In this document: one piece after another, positions 1 through 11,200 of the stretch | How the letters are laid out: each line of letters begins with the position of its first letter | Numbering within the stretch: the first letter of the stretch is position 1 | Origin: Flavobacteriaceae bacterium LSUCC0859 | Lineage (GTDB): Bacteria; Bacteroidota; Bacteroidia; Flavobacteriales; Flavobacteriaceae | DNA: 64,000 bases | Direction: 5' to 3' | Assembly (NCBI GenBank): GCA_022239325.1 | Contig: JAKOGP010000001.1 | Span: forward strand, 62,001-126,000 | Program-made: the position numbers and the translations under genes | The notes under the pieces: generated by a model | What the model was told of the DNA's origin: nothing | What the model saw: only the letters and a program-made list of their open reading frames with translations | The model's database searches: none

Positions 1-272
1 TTGCAACTTTAGAAGAACTAAAATTAACCAGTTCGTTCTCTAAAAACACTTTAACTCTCAAAGAGGCATGTGCATACACTGGCATCTCCCAAAGCTACAT
101 GTACAAATTAACTGCTTCTTGTAAGATTCCTTATCACAATCCTTTTGGTAAAAAATTGTATTTCAACAAAAACGAGTTGGACAGGTGGCTTACATCCAAT
201 TCCGAAAATGAATCAATTAGAATTAATGAATCTGACCTTTGGGCAGTTAAAACCTTACAAAATGATATATAA
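1..272 (+). CDS. Excisionase-family HTH protein, 5' truncated
   Basis: An open frame runs in from the window edge (codon phase starts at base 3) and stops with TAA at 270-272. It contains a complete winged-helix segment of the excisionase/MerR-like HTH_17 type: LTLKEACAYTGIS, then SYMYKL, then a wing and KNELDRWL. Proteins of this family select insertion or excision sites, or regulate integrase genes, in phages, integrative elements and phage satellites. It lies just upstream of an unknown gene and a primase-helicase, which fits an int-xis-replication module. Only the C-terminal 89 residues are visible. The N-terminal part and any integrase lie outside the window. Confidence 0.7.
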   Translation, partial: ATLEELKLTSSFSKNTLTLKEACAYTGISQSYMYKLTASCKIPYHNPFGKKLYFNKNELDRWLTSNSENESIRINESDLWAVKTLQNDI

Positions 273-340
273 ATTAAGCCTTTACATAAAATATCGCAGT
301 AAATACTTTGATACTATTTCTAACCTTAATAAAAGATAAT

Positions 341-769
341 ATGCAAGAATTAGGAGTTGGAAAGTCAAGCGAGAAACATATACTAAACATGTTGGAGATT
401 ATTACTTCCTCACAGAAGGGTTGGTATAAAAAGGGATTCGAAAGTGTTGGAGGTCTTTCTAAGCGTATAGGCATAAGTGAAGACACAATATACTGCGTAT
501 TTATTGAGTTAATTAAGGTCGCTATACCACCAGAAATTAGTCTATCGGATATTGAAGAAGTGCTTAGACATATGATACAGGAGCATACTCATCCTTCAAA
601 GAAGCTAGAAACACCACAAGAACTTAGTGATCGTTTAAGGCTTACTATGGAGGCCATAGATCATATATCTTTTGGTGTATGGAGAATACTTTATGGCCTT
701 TTGTCAAATTCAGGTTGTGGAGTTTGGGAACCTAACCTAGATGCGTTTACAAACAATGACAAGGCGTAG
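341..769 (+). CDS. Hypothetical protein of mobile element
   Basis: This encodes 142 residues from the ATG at 341. An earlier start at 308 would add an 11-residue hydrophobic lead, but the bases before 341 (AAAAGATA) look more like a ribosome-binding region. No family is recognised. The segment GGLSKRIGISEDTIY could be a helix-turn-helix, which would suit a small regulator or replication accessory protein. Its stop codon (TAG, 767-769) directly abuts the ATG of the primase-helicase gene, so the two are probably translationally coupled. The gene belongs to the integrated element; its function is unknown. Confidence 0.6.
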   Translation: MQELGVGKSSEKHILNMLEIITSSQKGWYKKGFESVGGLSKRIGISEDTIYCVFIELIKVAIPPEISLSDIEEVLRHMIQEHTHPSKKLETPQELSDRLRLTMEAIDHISFGVWRILYGLLSNSGCGVWEPNLDAFTNNDKA

Positions 770-3700
770 ATGAACCATTTAGAGATTAAGTCCAGGTTCC
801 ATAACAAGATTGTTGTGGAGTCAGGCCCTCTTTTGGAGGCAGTAGACTATAATGAGAAGGTGTTGACTAAGATTAACCGTTGGTGGTCTGACGAAAACCC
901 TGGGGATGATCCAGACTTTGGTGTGATAGAATATCTATCCATGAATGAGGCTGTTACCTTAATTAATAATTTGGAAGGCCCCCTAACAAAAGATCAAGCA
1001 CCCGCTCTCCTTAAAGGCTTATATAAAGGAGGTACAGGAGGGGCTTTTCTATACAAAGCAGCAGCTTACCTGCCATGGGATGTAGATATAAAAAATACCG
1101 CTGAGAAGAAGGAGAATCTACCATTGTTAGATGGAAAAAATAACTCAGACGTATTTGATTACTTAAAAGGCATATCAGTATTTGCTGCTAGGTCTAATAG
1201 TGGATTAGGAATGTTTGGATACGTGAGAGTAGAAGGCATAGAAAACTTATTAGTTGGAGAAAAGAAACTGCATCACGAGATAGGAAAAGCTATTACAAGT
1301 AAAATGTCAGAGATGTGCTTTGAGGCCACGGGAATACTAGTGGACTTTGACCCAACTCAGTCAGTATTTAGAGTCATAAGAAATTTCCCCCCTCAAGAAA
1401 ATGAAGTTGTTATAAATGACAGACACTTGAATTTTAAAGTTACTGTCACTAAGGAAAAAATAGTTACATCCTTAGGAGTTCCCGCTCTCACTTACACAGG
1501 AAACTACTCAGGTCATCCGGGTACAATCAGGTATAAGTTCAATGAACAAAACAAAATAGAAGATATACTGCCAAAGCATGGATTTACGCATGCTAGCGGA
1601 AACAGGTGGGTTCACTTTACCTCTACCTCAGATTCAACAGGTCAAGTTAATGATAATAATACCTTTTGGAGCTATTCAAGCACGTTTGGTGAGGGACTTT
1701 ACTCACCTTTTGACTTAGTTAAAAAAGCAGAAGGACTTAGTTATAACGAATTAATTCGGCGATGCAAACAAGAAGGGTATGAAGACACTCCAATAGAGCC
1801 CTCTGAGATTGATTTAGCGGTTGAGAGACTTCACTTTGGTTACTCTGCTCCTCCAAGTGTTTTTAGCGTGTGTGACCCGCTTAAAAGACTTCCAGAGAAG
1901 GATAAGTATGAGATGCTAGATAGGTTGAACATCAGAAAGGAGGTTTTGTTGCTTGTATGCACATATCTAGAAGTTGTACCTCTTGAAATTCCATATGATC
2001 ACAGGCTTGAAATTGAAAACTACCTTGGGGATTCTTTTAAAGAGATAGAAGAGATTATATCTAGAGAACAAATGGTTTTGATATCAGCTGGTACAGGGAT
2101 AGGCAAGACAACGGCAGTAGTTGATTTTCTATTAAAACAAACGGACAAGAGAGGGATTTTCTTAGCGCCTTTACAAGTCATTGTGGAGCAAGTTTCAGAA
2201 GAAAACAATCTACCAGCGTTAATTGGAAATAGTTCTCCAAGTCTTCATTCAGAAGCCAAGAATGCCCCGTTAATTGTAGCAACGTATGAGCAAGCTATAA
2301 AGTACTTAGCCGATGACAAACAGCACTTTGACTATATAGTAATAGATGAAATTCATAACCTCGCACTCAGCCAGAGCTACAAACAAGAAATCCTAAGACC
2401 TCTCTATCATTTGATAAAAAAGACAACTGCCAAAGTAATTGGTCTTTCTGGCACAGTATCAAATGGCTTAGCCGTGTTAGGTTTCACTATCATAAATGTT
2501 ATTAAGAAGGATCAAAAGATGACATTAGTTAAGAGGCGGACTGCTAATAGATCTGGACACAATACAGCCATAAACCACATTAGGGAGTTCAAAGGCAAGA
2601 GATGTATTATTCGTTTAAACAACACTAATGATTTAGATTCCATAAAAGCTCAACTAGTAGATGAGGAGTTATTTAAGCCTGATGAAATATTAATACTCAA
2701 GTCTACCAAGCAAATAAAAGAGGGTAAAGAATTCAGAGATCTTGTAGAAAAAGGACGAATTGACAAAAAATTAAAGATAGTTCTTACCACCAGTTTGATA
2801 GACGAGGGTCTTAGCATAAGAGATGCACACTTTGATCATGTCGTTTTTATTGAGTGTAACAGCTTTACTCCCAGACCAGAACCAATTGCTCAAAACTTTG
2901 CTCGGGTGCGGAATCCTGGGCCTGATGTAGAGTATTTTTTATATACCAAGACTAACTCAAAGGGAGAATACTACGATGAAGTTGACAGCTTTAACTCTGC
3001 GCTAGCATTACTTGAGGAAAATAAACCAGAATCTAGAGGTCCGTATAAAAAGCATATACTCAGTAACAGTGATTACTACCTAATAGATAAATCAATCAAC
3101 AAGCCAAGATTGGCGTACGATATATCTCAAAATGCGTTTGGAAAGTTTTCCCCTTTCATGTTAGATAGGTATCTAAGGAATTATAACCTTAACGTTGTAT
3201 TCGATGACTCTTTTACCGAGATAAATTCTGATTCTGCGTTCAAAAAGGCTTATGACAAGTCTCGCTTACAAGCTCTATACCACGTATGGACAAATGAGTG
3301 GCCTACCATAGCTTTTGTAATAAATAGTTCCTCTCAGGATCCTGACCTTAGGTGTGAAGAGGATTATGAACCAACGGGGTATAATGAGGAATGCGTGAGC
3401 TTTGTCTATCAAAATATTTCCATATTTGAGAAGTATTTTAAAATACAAATAAAGCTAAGGCTTTTGGGGGTTAATCCAGACCGCTATATTGTTAAGGACA
3501 ATAGGCTTGCTACTATCAAGCAACTAAATAACGATATATTCGCTTTAGAAACCAAGGCAGTTATAGAGAACCCCAAGTCAAAGGAAGACTATAAAGCAAA
3601 GGGAAAACTTGAAGCAGCTATAAGTTGTTTAATAGATCTGGAGACGTGTACAAAAGAAGAAGTCTTAAGAGCGTTTGACGACGGTGTGGTGCTAAATAAA

Positions 3701-3826
3701 CCTAGTATTGATGTTGCTGTAAAAGTTCTTAAGGAGTACACAGACGTAACTTACAACAAAAGAGCAAAACGTTTTAAGGTTAAGAAAAAAATGAAAGACC
3801 CTGATGAAATAAATCTAATATTCTAA
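770..3826 (+). CDS. Primase-helicase replication protein of mobile element
   Basis: This 1018-aa protein appears to join two activities. Residues about 90-210 resemble the BT4734-like/VirE_N domain related to archaeo-eukaryotic primases: D104-V-D106, the SNSG loop near 142-145, then VDFD at 191-194 and R201. Residues about 425-730 form a superfamily 2 helicase core with Walker A GTGIGKTT (441-448), Walker B DEIH (526-529), a GLSGT motif III and a motif VI-like QNFARVR near 710. The last 280 residues are unassigned. Such fusions start replication of plasmids, phages and phage satellites. The gene is coupled to the upstream small gene and is followed by iteron-like repeats, which suggests a self-contained rep-ori unit. 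The helicase call is firm. The primase call rests on motif resemblance only. Confidence 0.75.
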   Translation: MNHLEIKSRFHNKIVVESGPLLEAVDYNEKVLTKINRWWSDENPGDDPDFGVIEYLSMNEAVTLINNLEGPLTKDQAPALLKGLYKGGTGGAFLYKAAAYLPWDVDIKNTAEKKENLPLLDGKNNSDVFDYLKGISVFAARSNSGLGMFGYVRVEGIENLLVGEKKLHHEIGKAITSKMSEMCFEATGILVDFDPTQSVFRVIRNFPPQENEVVINDRHLNFKVTVTKEKIVTSLGVPALTYTGNYSGHPGTIRYKFNEQNKIEDILPKHGFTHASGNRWVHFTSTSDSTGQVNDNNTFWSYSSTFGEGLYSPFDLVKKAEGLSYNELIRRCKQEGYEDTPIEPSEIDLAVERLHFGYSAPPSVFSVCDPLKRLPEKDKYEMLDRLNIRKEVLLLVCTYLEVVPLEIPYDHRLEIENYLGDSFKEIEEIISREQMVLISAGTGIGKTTAVVDFLLKQTDKRGIFLAPLQVIVEQVSEENNLPALIGNSSPSLHSEAKNAPLIVATYEQAIKYLADDKQHFDYIVIDEIHNLALSQSYKQEILRPLYHLIKKTTAKVIGLSGTVSNGLAVLGFTIINVIKKDQKMTLVKRRTANRSGHNTAINHIREFKGKRCIIRLNNTNDLDSIKAQLVDEELFKPDEILILKSTKQIKEGKEFRDLVEKGRIDKKLKIVLTTSLIDEGLSIRDAHFDHVVFIECNSFTPRPEPIAQNFARVRNPGPDVEYFLYTKTNSKGEYYDEVDSFNSALALLEENKPESRGPYKKHILSNSDYYLIDKSINKPRLAYDISQNAFGKFSPFMLDRYLRNYNLNVVFDDSFTEINSDSAFKKAYDKSRLQALYHVWTNEWPTIAFVINSSSQDPDLRCEEDYEPTGYNEECVSFVYQNISIFEKYFKIQIKLRLLGVNPDRYIVKDNRLATIKQLNNDIFALETKAVIENPKSKEDYKAKGKLEAAISCLIDLETCTKEEVLRAFDDGVVLNKPSIDVAVKVLKEYTDVTYNKRAKRFKVKKKMKDPDEINLIF

Positions 3827-3832
3827 ACATGG

Positions 3833-3872
3833 AAGGATACATTTTGCTCTACGGTAACTTGTATCCTTTTTA
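3833..3872 (+). terminator. Possible terminator after primase-helicase
   Basis: A perfect 9-bp inverted repeat (AAGGATACA at 3833-3841, TGTATCCTT at 3860-3868) is followed by a short T-run, 7 bases past the stop codon. The 18-base loop is large, so termination may be weak. The loop also contains GGTAACTT, the reverse complement of the core of the downstream direct repeats. Confidence 0.35.
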
Positions 3873-3902
3873 GTTGTGCTTTTTCTTTTCTTCTAAGGAT
3901 CT

Positions 3903-3924
3903 AAAAAAACAAAAGTTACCCACT
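3903..3924 (+). repeat. Iteron-like direct repeat, copy 1
   Basis: A seven-A run, then CAAAAGTTACCCACT, matches the copy at 3973-3994 base for base over 22 positions. The distance between copies is exactly 70 bp, close to seven helical turns. It may bind the neighbouring replication protein. Confidence 0.6.
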
Positions 3925-3972
3925 TTTTGTTGAATTCATTGGGTTTCAAGCGTTTTTTAGCTATTTTATTTA

Positions 3973-3994
3973 AAAAAAACAAAAGTTACCCACT
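3973..3994 (+). repeat. Iteron-like direct repeat, copy 2
   Basis: This is the second identical 22-bp copy of the repeat at 3903-3924. A partial third match (AAAAGTTAA) occurs near 4048 and an inverted core (GGTAACTT) at 3853-3860, so the binding array may hold degenerate members. Confidence 0.6.
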
Positions 3995-4272
3995 CTGCTT
4001 TTAGGGTCATACATATTGCTGTTAATTAACACCTTATGTTATTATATAAAAGTTAAGTAGTTTTCTTACTTAGAGCGATGAGATAACCCCTGCCCTAAAC
4101 TTTTGATGCTCTAACAAAGCAGGGACTTATTTAGTATTCAAACAATTATTAGTCAACAACTTAAATCCATTTTTTTAATTGCATAAGTATAAAATAACTG
4201 TTCATTATCTAAGCCTTTAGAATAAATAAGTGCTATTTCTTAAAAAAAGTACTCATTATTACTTTAACTATT

Positions 4273-4302
4273 TTGGCATCTGAGTATTAACTTTTATTTT
4301 TG
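4273..4302 (+). promoter_or_regulatory. Bacteroidota promoter of sprF-adhesin operon
   Basis: A -33 element TTG (4273-4275) and a -7 element TATTTTTG (4295-4302, matching TAnnTTTG) are separated by 19 bases. This is the spacing expected for the Bacteroidota primary sigma factor. The predicted transcript starts roughly 20 bases before the TTG start codon at 4328. Confidence 0.55.
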
Positions 4303-4327
4303 GTAATTATTTCAAATATCCCCAATC

Positions 4328-5263
4328 TTGAAACTACATGTTTCTTTCTTAAGCATTTCAATGCTTTTTCTTTTTCAATTGGTGCAAGCCCAGCAGCAGC
4401 CTAATTTCCTGTTTTTTGAACAGAATATGGGCATTTACAATCCGGCCTTTACTGGAAGTGAAGGGGCTTTTGTAGGCCTAGGATACCGAGCAGCCTGGTC
4501 TGGTATTGAAGACGCACCCAGAGCCACTTCATTGGTGTACAATACCAAAGAAAAAAATAGGGCCTCTTGGGGTTTTAGCTATTTATCAGATAAAGTCTAT
4601 GTAGAAAACCAAGGAATGGTATCTGTAGACTATGGCTATAAACTCCAATTAAGCACTAATACCAATTTACACCTAGGAATAAAAGCGGGGGCTAACTTTA
4701 ATAATATAGACCTGGACAGGCTCAATAGAATCACCCAAGAGAGTAACGAATCACTTGGCAATGTTCAAAACTATCTAAACCCACTATTAGGTATAGGAGC
4801 CTATTTAAAAGCAAAGACCTACTTCTTAGGACTCTCAGTGCCTAATTTTTTAAACACCAAAAGATTTAAAGAAGTCAATGGCATACAAGCTACTGCTACA
4901 GACAAACCCCATTTGTATGCCAGTGGTGGTTTTGCATGGAAGCTAAACAACACCATTTCATTAGAGCCTGCTTTTTTGTACAGAATGGTTAGCGACGCAC
5001 CAAACCAAGTCACAGCTATTGGTAAGATAAACTTCAAGGATCAATTGCAAGTGGGAGTGGGCGTTAGTAATAATGATTATATCAGTGCCATGCTAGCTTT
5101 TAAAGGCATGAAGCTCTTTGACTTTGGCTACGGCTATGAGATGGGACAAAGAACCAGCAGTACAGCCCTTAGAGCCAATACTCATGAAATATTTATGAGA
5201 TTCAAGTTTGGTGGTCAAATAAAGGCTTCTTTAGAACAAAAAAGTAATTCTATGAAATTGTAA
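4328..5263 (+). CDS. PorP/SprF family T9SS outer membrane protein
   Basis: A 311-aa protein with a signal peptide (hydrophobic core about residues 8-18, cleavage after QLVQA). The opening FFEQNMGIYNPAFTGSEG matches the 'NPAxTG' start of the PorP/SprF family. These outer-membrane beta-barrel proteins pair with type IX secretion substrates that carry type B sorting domains, such as SprF with the adhesin SprB, and help place them on the cell surface. The next gene, 8 bp downstream, encodes exactly such a substrate. A TTG start at 4328 is chosen because it gives a complete signal peptide with a Lys-containing n-region; the first in-frame ATG (4361) would remove most of it. The family call is firm; a PorP versus SprF role cannot be told apart. 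Confidence 0.88.
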   Translation: MKLHVSFLSISMLFLFQLVQAQQQPNFLFFEQNMGIYNPAFTGSEGAFVGLGYRAAWSGIEDAPRATSLVYNTKEKNRASWGFSYLSDKVYVENQGMVSVDYGYKLQLSTNTNLHLGIKAGANFNNIDLDRLNRITQESNESLGNVQNYLNPLLGIGAYLKAKTYFLGLSVPNFLNTKRFKEVNGIQATATDKPHLYASGGFAWKLNNTISLEPAFLYRMVSDAPNQVTAIGKINFKDQLQVGVGVSNNDYISAMLAFKGMKLFDFGYGYEMGQRTSSTALRANTHEIFMRFKFGGQIKASLEQKSNSMKL

Positions 5264-5271
5264 TTATTAAG

Positions 5272-8200
5272 ATGAATTATTTTTCAAAAATACTATTAAT
5301 GTTGTTTCTTTTGAAAAGCATTACTATATACTCTCAAAATAAATTGATTTATGGTTATAGTTTTAGCTCGGGCACCACATATAGTAGTAGTTCAATGCAA
5401 TACATAGATTGGGGTAATTTTAGAAACCATTACGACGAATCATATACATATACTAAACTTACTTTTAAAGGTTCAAGAGACGCTTCCGGAGTAATTTTAA
5501 CAAACTCTAGCGAGATTAAATTATTGATGAAAGCCTTGAAAAACAATTCAAGTTATAACAGTGGTTTATGGTATGTTGGAAATTGTGGTTTTGGCCCTGA
5601 GTTAAGTTATAATCAAGTCACCTGTTCTTGTGCAACTCAATATTCCATTAGACCTCAAATAGGGAACACAAATTGGGGGGGGATTAGTGGAGCCACTTGT
5701 TCTGCATCTTCACAGAATCTAATAGTTGAGGTTGAATATAATGGTCCTACTGCGACATATACAAATCTACAATCAGGCGGAACAATTTCATCTTCATCTT
5801 CCGTTTTTTGTACTTCAAGCACAGACCCAGATGCTTTTACATCTACTGCTGCTGCAAATGGTGGCTCTGGTACTTTTACATATCAGTGGCAAAAAAGTAC
5901 AGATGGTACAAACTTCACAAATATTGATGGAGCCACTTCATTAACCTACAATTCTGAAACAATAACACAAACCACCTATTTTAGAAGAAAAGCGACTAAT
6001 TCTCTAACGCTTTATTCTAATGTACTCACTTTAGAGAAATTTGAAATTACTTCTCACCCAAGCACTACAGATCAAAACTTAATTCCAAGTGCTTCGCCAA
6101 CAAACTTAAGTGTTTCAGTAAGCAATATTTCAGGAGCTACTTATCAGTGGTACAAAAATGCGTCTAATAGCAACACGGGCGGTACACTTATTGGTGGAGC
6201 TACCAGTGCCACTTTCACACCACCTACAGATACTGTTTCTAAATGGTATTACTATGTAGAAGCCTCAAAAGGTGGCTGTAGTATTACCTCTAATGTGTCT
6301 GGTCTTGTAAATGTAGGCAATCCAATAAGTGTTATTCCACAAGCAACTGACCCTTGGAAACCACTTATCAAGCTAGCCAATTTTGATCCGAATGATGATC
6401 AGCAAGCAGTGAAAGATACTGACTTGGTTGGAGATGCTACTAACGCCATGCTTGAAACCCAAAAAGCAACTTACAATTTTAGCTCAGGCGCTTCCAATGA
6501 TGAGGTGTATTACTTCAGGGCTCGAATGGGAGCGAGTCATTCTAGAGGTAAACTTGGAACGTACTTTTACTTGGCTCTAGATAAAGACAATGATTATATA
6601 GCCGATGTTTTTGTTGAAGCCAATGTTAAAAATAATACGCCTTATGTAGCTTTTCATATATCTGACCCTGATGCTGCAGGCACAGGACCATCTAATACAG
6701 GCTGGGAGAATAGTCCGAACAATGACAATATTGAAAGAGAGCTTAGCTCCAGAGATGCTTTTATAAAAGCTTACAGCGCTTCTACAGACTTAGATAATGA
6801 TGAGACAGACACTTGGATAGAATTTGCATTCACAGAAGAATCTCTAAAGAGTTTTGTGTCAGATGCACTGGGTGCTTCAATTGATGGAGATAGTATGTTT
6901 GCTATTTATACCTTTACCTCCACCTCTCAAACAGCCAATGGAGATATTGGCGGTATTAATGATAAGACAGCAGATCTTACAAAGACCTGGGAAGAATTAG
7001 GAATTATTATAAATGGCTCTTTAAATGAGATTAGTACTAATGCAATATTAACACCAGTTATAAATACAGGAACTTTTTCTACTACTACCCCAACAATTAC
7101 AGGAACATGGGGAAGTGATAAGGAAGGTACAGATGCTCTAACTGTTGCTTTAAATGGAGTTACTTACACATCTTCTGGATCTGACCTTAGTGTAGATGGT
7201 TATTCATGGTCACTCACTGTTCCATCTGCACTTTCTGCAGGAACTAGCTATACAGTATCTGCCACCACTACAAGAGGCTCAGAGTCTAAAACAGCCACAG
7301 GAACCATTTATATTCAAGACAACGATGCCACTCTAAGCGCTCTTACCCTTAGCGATTTAACTTTATCTCCTTCTTTTTCAAGTGGGACTTATAGTTATTC
7401 TGCAAGCGCATCGAGCACACTTAACAGTACTGATTTAGTGGCTACCTTAAATTCAGTGTCTAGCACTCTTTCAATAGACGGGGTTGTCCAAAGCTCAAGT
7501 GTTAGTGTAACCAATGCTTTAGCGTTTGGGACCAATTCTATTACTATTACTGTTTTAGCTGAAAATGGAGTAAATAGCAATACTTACCAAATAGATATCT
7601 TAAAACAAATAGATCCAATAATAGTGGTTAATGACAATACCACTAGAGAACCTATAGCAGAGATAACAGGAACTATTAGTGCCGCTCCTGCCCAAAGCGG
7701 AAACTTTAACGTATCCTTACCTGAGGCTCCCTTATCTGATGTAGTTATTACTCTTGTGGTTTCGGATAATACAGAAGCTACTATTAGTCCTAGTACATTA
7801 ACCTTTACATCTGGAAACTATAGTACACCACAAACCGTAACTTTAACGGGTATAGATGATACTGAAAATGATTCACTAAGAGATGGTCCACAATCCTTTA
7901 CAGTAACTGGAACAGTGACTTCATCTGATCCAGCATACAACGGTGTTATTATAAGTCCCATTGGCTTTACGAATTTAGATGGAGACCCACCAGGAATTTC
8001 AGTTGAATTAACAGGCCCTACAATAAGTGAGTCTGGTAATAGTATTACAGCAAATTTCTCTTTGCTATCTACATTAACTTCAAATGATACTCAAGTAGAT
8101 TTACCACTTACATTAAATGATGGATCAGAGGCAAGTTTTAGTAATAGTAGTGTGGTGACTAGTGCCACTATAAGCTTCACAAATACTCAAACAACCACAA

Positions 8201-11200
8201 GTATTATAATCTATGGCGTAGATGACTCCCTTTCAGATGGTACGCAGAGCGTGACACTAGTTACTGGAGACCCATCATCTACAGTGGGTACAGCAGATAC
8301 TGGATATGATGCTTTAGATGCTAGTGATGTGGCAGATCTATCATTTAGTGTAACAGACAATGAGTTTGTAAGTGATATTTATACAGATTTTGGAGGATAC
8401 TGGAGCAGTGGTATTTCTTCAATAAGTTCTACTAAGCCAAATAACAATCATGATCTTTTAGGATTTACATTTGGAGGTACTACTTATAGCACAGGAGTAA
8501 ATGATGGCGTTTTAACTACTAACAGTGTTACATTTACTCCTGGTGAGTTTAGAGCATTACCGATAAACTTATTGCCAAATACTTATAAGAAATCCTATTA
8601 CGTTACCCTAGGAAACACCTTAGACGGAAGTGCAGAAACCGTTCAATCCCCTACTAATAACTTTCCAGCCTATCCTTCAAAAACCAAATTGGCTGAATAC
8701 TTAACTGATGGAGTAAATGGGTTAAATCTAGGAACGGGATTTGCTAATATACCTTCTGGTTCTAGATTAGAGTTTAATATAAATGCTATTGAAAACACAA
8801 ACATTGGTGACGGGGAACCAGACTTTTTAGTGACACAAATTGCTGTACCTGGCAATAGTAAATTAGATGAGTTTTGGTTTGAAGATGTCAATGGCAATCA
8901 GGTTGGTAATAAAGTAATCATCAATCTATCTCTTCAAGAAGTTCTAGGCGTTTGGAGAACAGATCGATTTACACTCGATGGCGAGTCTGAATCTAAATTA
9001 ATTGACAGAGATAGAGATATTCGATTTAAAGCTTTTGAGTTAAGTGAGTTTGGTGTCACTAGCTCAAATAGCGCAAGTATTAAGAAATTAGTTTATATAC
9101 TCTCTGGAGCATCAGACCCTGCGTTTATAGCTTATAATGTGCCAACAGTTAGTATGCCAACAAAGCTATCTAAATCTGCAGGCTCTTCAACTTATAAATA
9201 CAACACCGTTTTAACAACACCAATAAGTATTCAAGTAAAAGATGCTTCTGATAATAATGTGACTCAAGCAGGTATTACTATTACCGCTGGGGTTCAATCA
9301 GGAACGGCTACTTTGTCAGGAACTCTCGAAGTGGAGACCGACGCCAACGGAGTAGCAACTTTTACAGATTTAACAATAAACGGAACAGGAGACCAAGAAT
9401 TAAAGTTTACTGCACCAGGTTTAGATACAGTAACCACAACGCTTAGTTTTAGCAGAATCACTACGACTATGTCTGGCTTCCCAGACTTTACGGTAAATAC
9501 GCTTCAAGAGCCTTTTGCACTTACACCGCCAACGACAAATTCTACGGCAGATATTATTTATAGCTCCACTAATACTGCAGTAGCTACGGTAGATGCTTCT
9601 ACAGGCTCTGTAACTGTAGTTGGAGCAGGAACCACCTCTATTACGGCCTCTGTTTTACAAAATGACTATTATACAGTAGGAACTATCACGGCCACTATGA
9701 CGGTTATAAAAGCAGAGCCAACCATTATAGATTTCACCGATATTACCAAAACCTTTGGAGATGATGATTTTACTTTAACAGGAACAAGTAGTAGTACAGG
9801 AGCTATTTCATACACTGTTTCCGATACAACGGTTGCTACAGTGAGTGGAAATACTATTACCATTGTAGGAGCAGGAACGACTTCTATTACCCTTACTCAG
9901 GCTTCGGATGCTAATTACAATTCAGCTACGGCTACTATTACCTTAACGGTCAATAAAGCCACGCCTTCTTATACGGTAACTGATGTCACTAAAACCTATG
10001 ACGATCCAGCCTTTGATATTGACTCTTCAATGCTGGTATCTTCCTCTACAGGAACGCTTACCTTCACGGTATCTAATACTACGGTAGCTACTCTTACGGG
10101 AACCAATACGCTTAACATACAAGGTGCCGGCAGTACGGTGATTACAGCAGTGCAGTCTGCAACTAGCAATTACGAATCAGGCACCACTAGTTTTACCCTT
10201 AGCGTAGATAAGAACAATGCGGTTATTTTAAATAATTCTTCTAGTGCACTGTCAGATGTAACCCTTGTATTTAGTGATCCTTCATTTACTAAAACAGCTA
10301 CTTCTAGTAGCACAGGAGCCTTTACTTTTACAAGTAGTGACACAGATGTTATTGCATTAAGTACTACTGCCACTACTACCACTAGTAAAACGGTGAGTCA
10401 TACCATAGCAGGTGCAGGAACCAGTATTATTACTGTAAGCCAAGCGGCCGATGCTAATTACAATGCAGCTACTGTGAGTTACACGGTAACAGTTACTAAG
10501 GCGAACCCTAATTTATCTGCCTTGTCAGATATTACCAAAACCTATGGCGCTGCAGACGACACGGTGGTAAATACCTTAAGTACCACAACGGCCATTCAGT
10601 ACAACTCTTCTAACCCGTCTGTGGTTCAGATTGCTTCAACTGAGGTAGGCTCAGATACGCAAACAGCTACCCTAAGCTTTACTGGAGCAGGAACAGCTAT
10701 TGTAACGGCTACGCTAAGTGAGACGGCCAATTATGAGTCTGCTACCACAAGCTTTACCGTTACAGTAAATAAAGCTACGCCAACACTCTCTGGCTTTGTA
10801 GATATTACCAAAACCTATGGAGATGCAGACTTTAGTTTAGTTCAACCTACTTCTACCTCAGGGGGAGGGTTTACCTACGACTCTTCTAATACTGCTACGG
10901 CTACTATTTCTGGAGATACGGTAAGTATATCTCACTCAGGAGACGTTATTATAACAGCCACTCAGGCAGCAAATGCTAATTATGAGTCAGGAACCATATC
11001 CCTTACCCTTACGATTAATAAAGCCTCTCAGTCTATTAATGTAGACCCACTACCTAGTACTAAGCCATTAAAAGACTTTACTACTATTCCACTCACTGCA
11101 ACGAGTAGTTCAGGTAACCCTGTGAGCGTCACACTGGCCAGTGGAAGTGCAGCCACCCTCTCAGGGACTAGTATTTTTGGAAATAGCACAGTATCTAATG

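Larger units (their letters stand above)
3827..4272. other. AT-rich non-coding region, possible replication origin
   Basis: About 450 bases without a convincing gene lie between the primase-helicase gene and the adhesin locus. They hold an inverted repeat with a T-run (3833-3870), two 22-bp direct repeats exactly 70 bp apart (3903-3924 and 3973-3994), a perfect palindrome GTTAATTAAC (4021-4030) and two interleaved short stems (4070-4124). AT-richness, iteron-like repeats and position right after a replication initiator gene are typical of an element origin. The junction with the chromosome probably lies here too, but no attachment duplication can be shown because the other end is outside the window. 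Confidence 0.4.
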
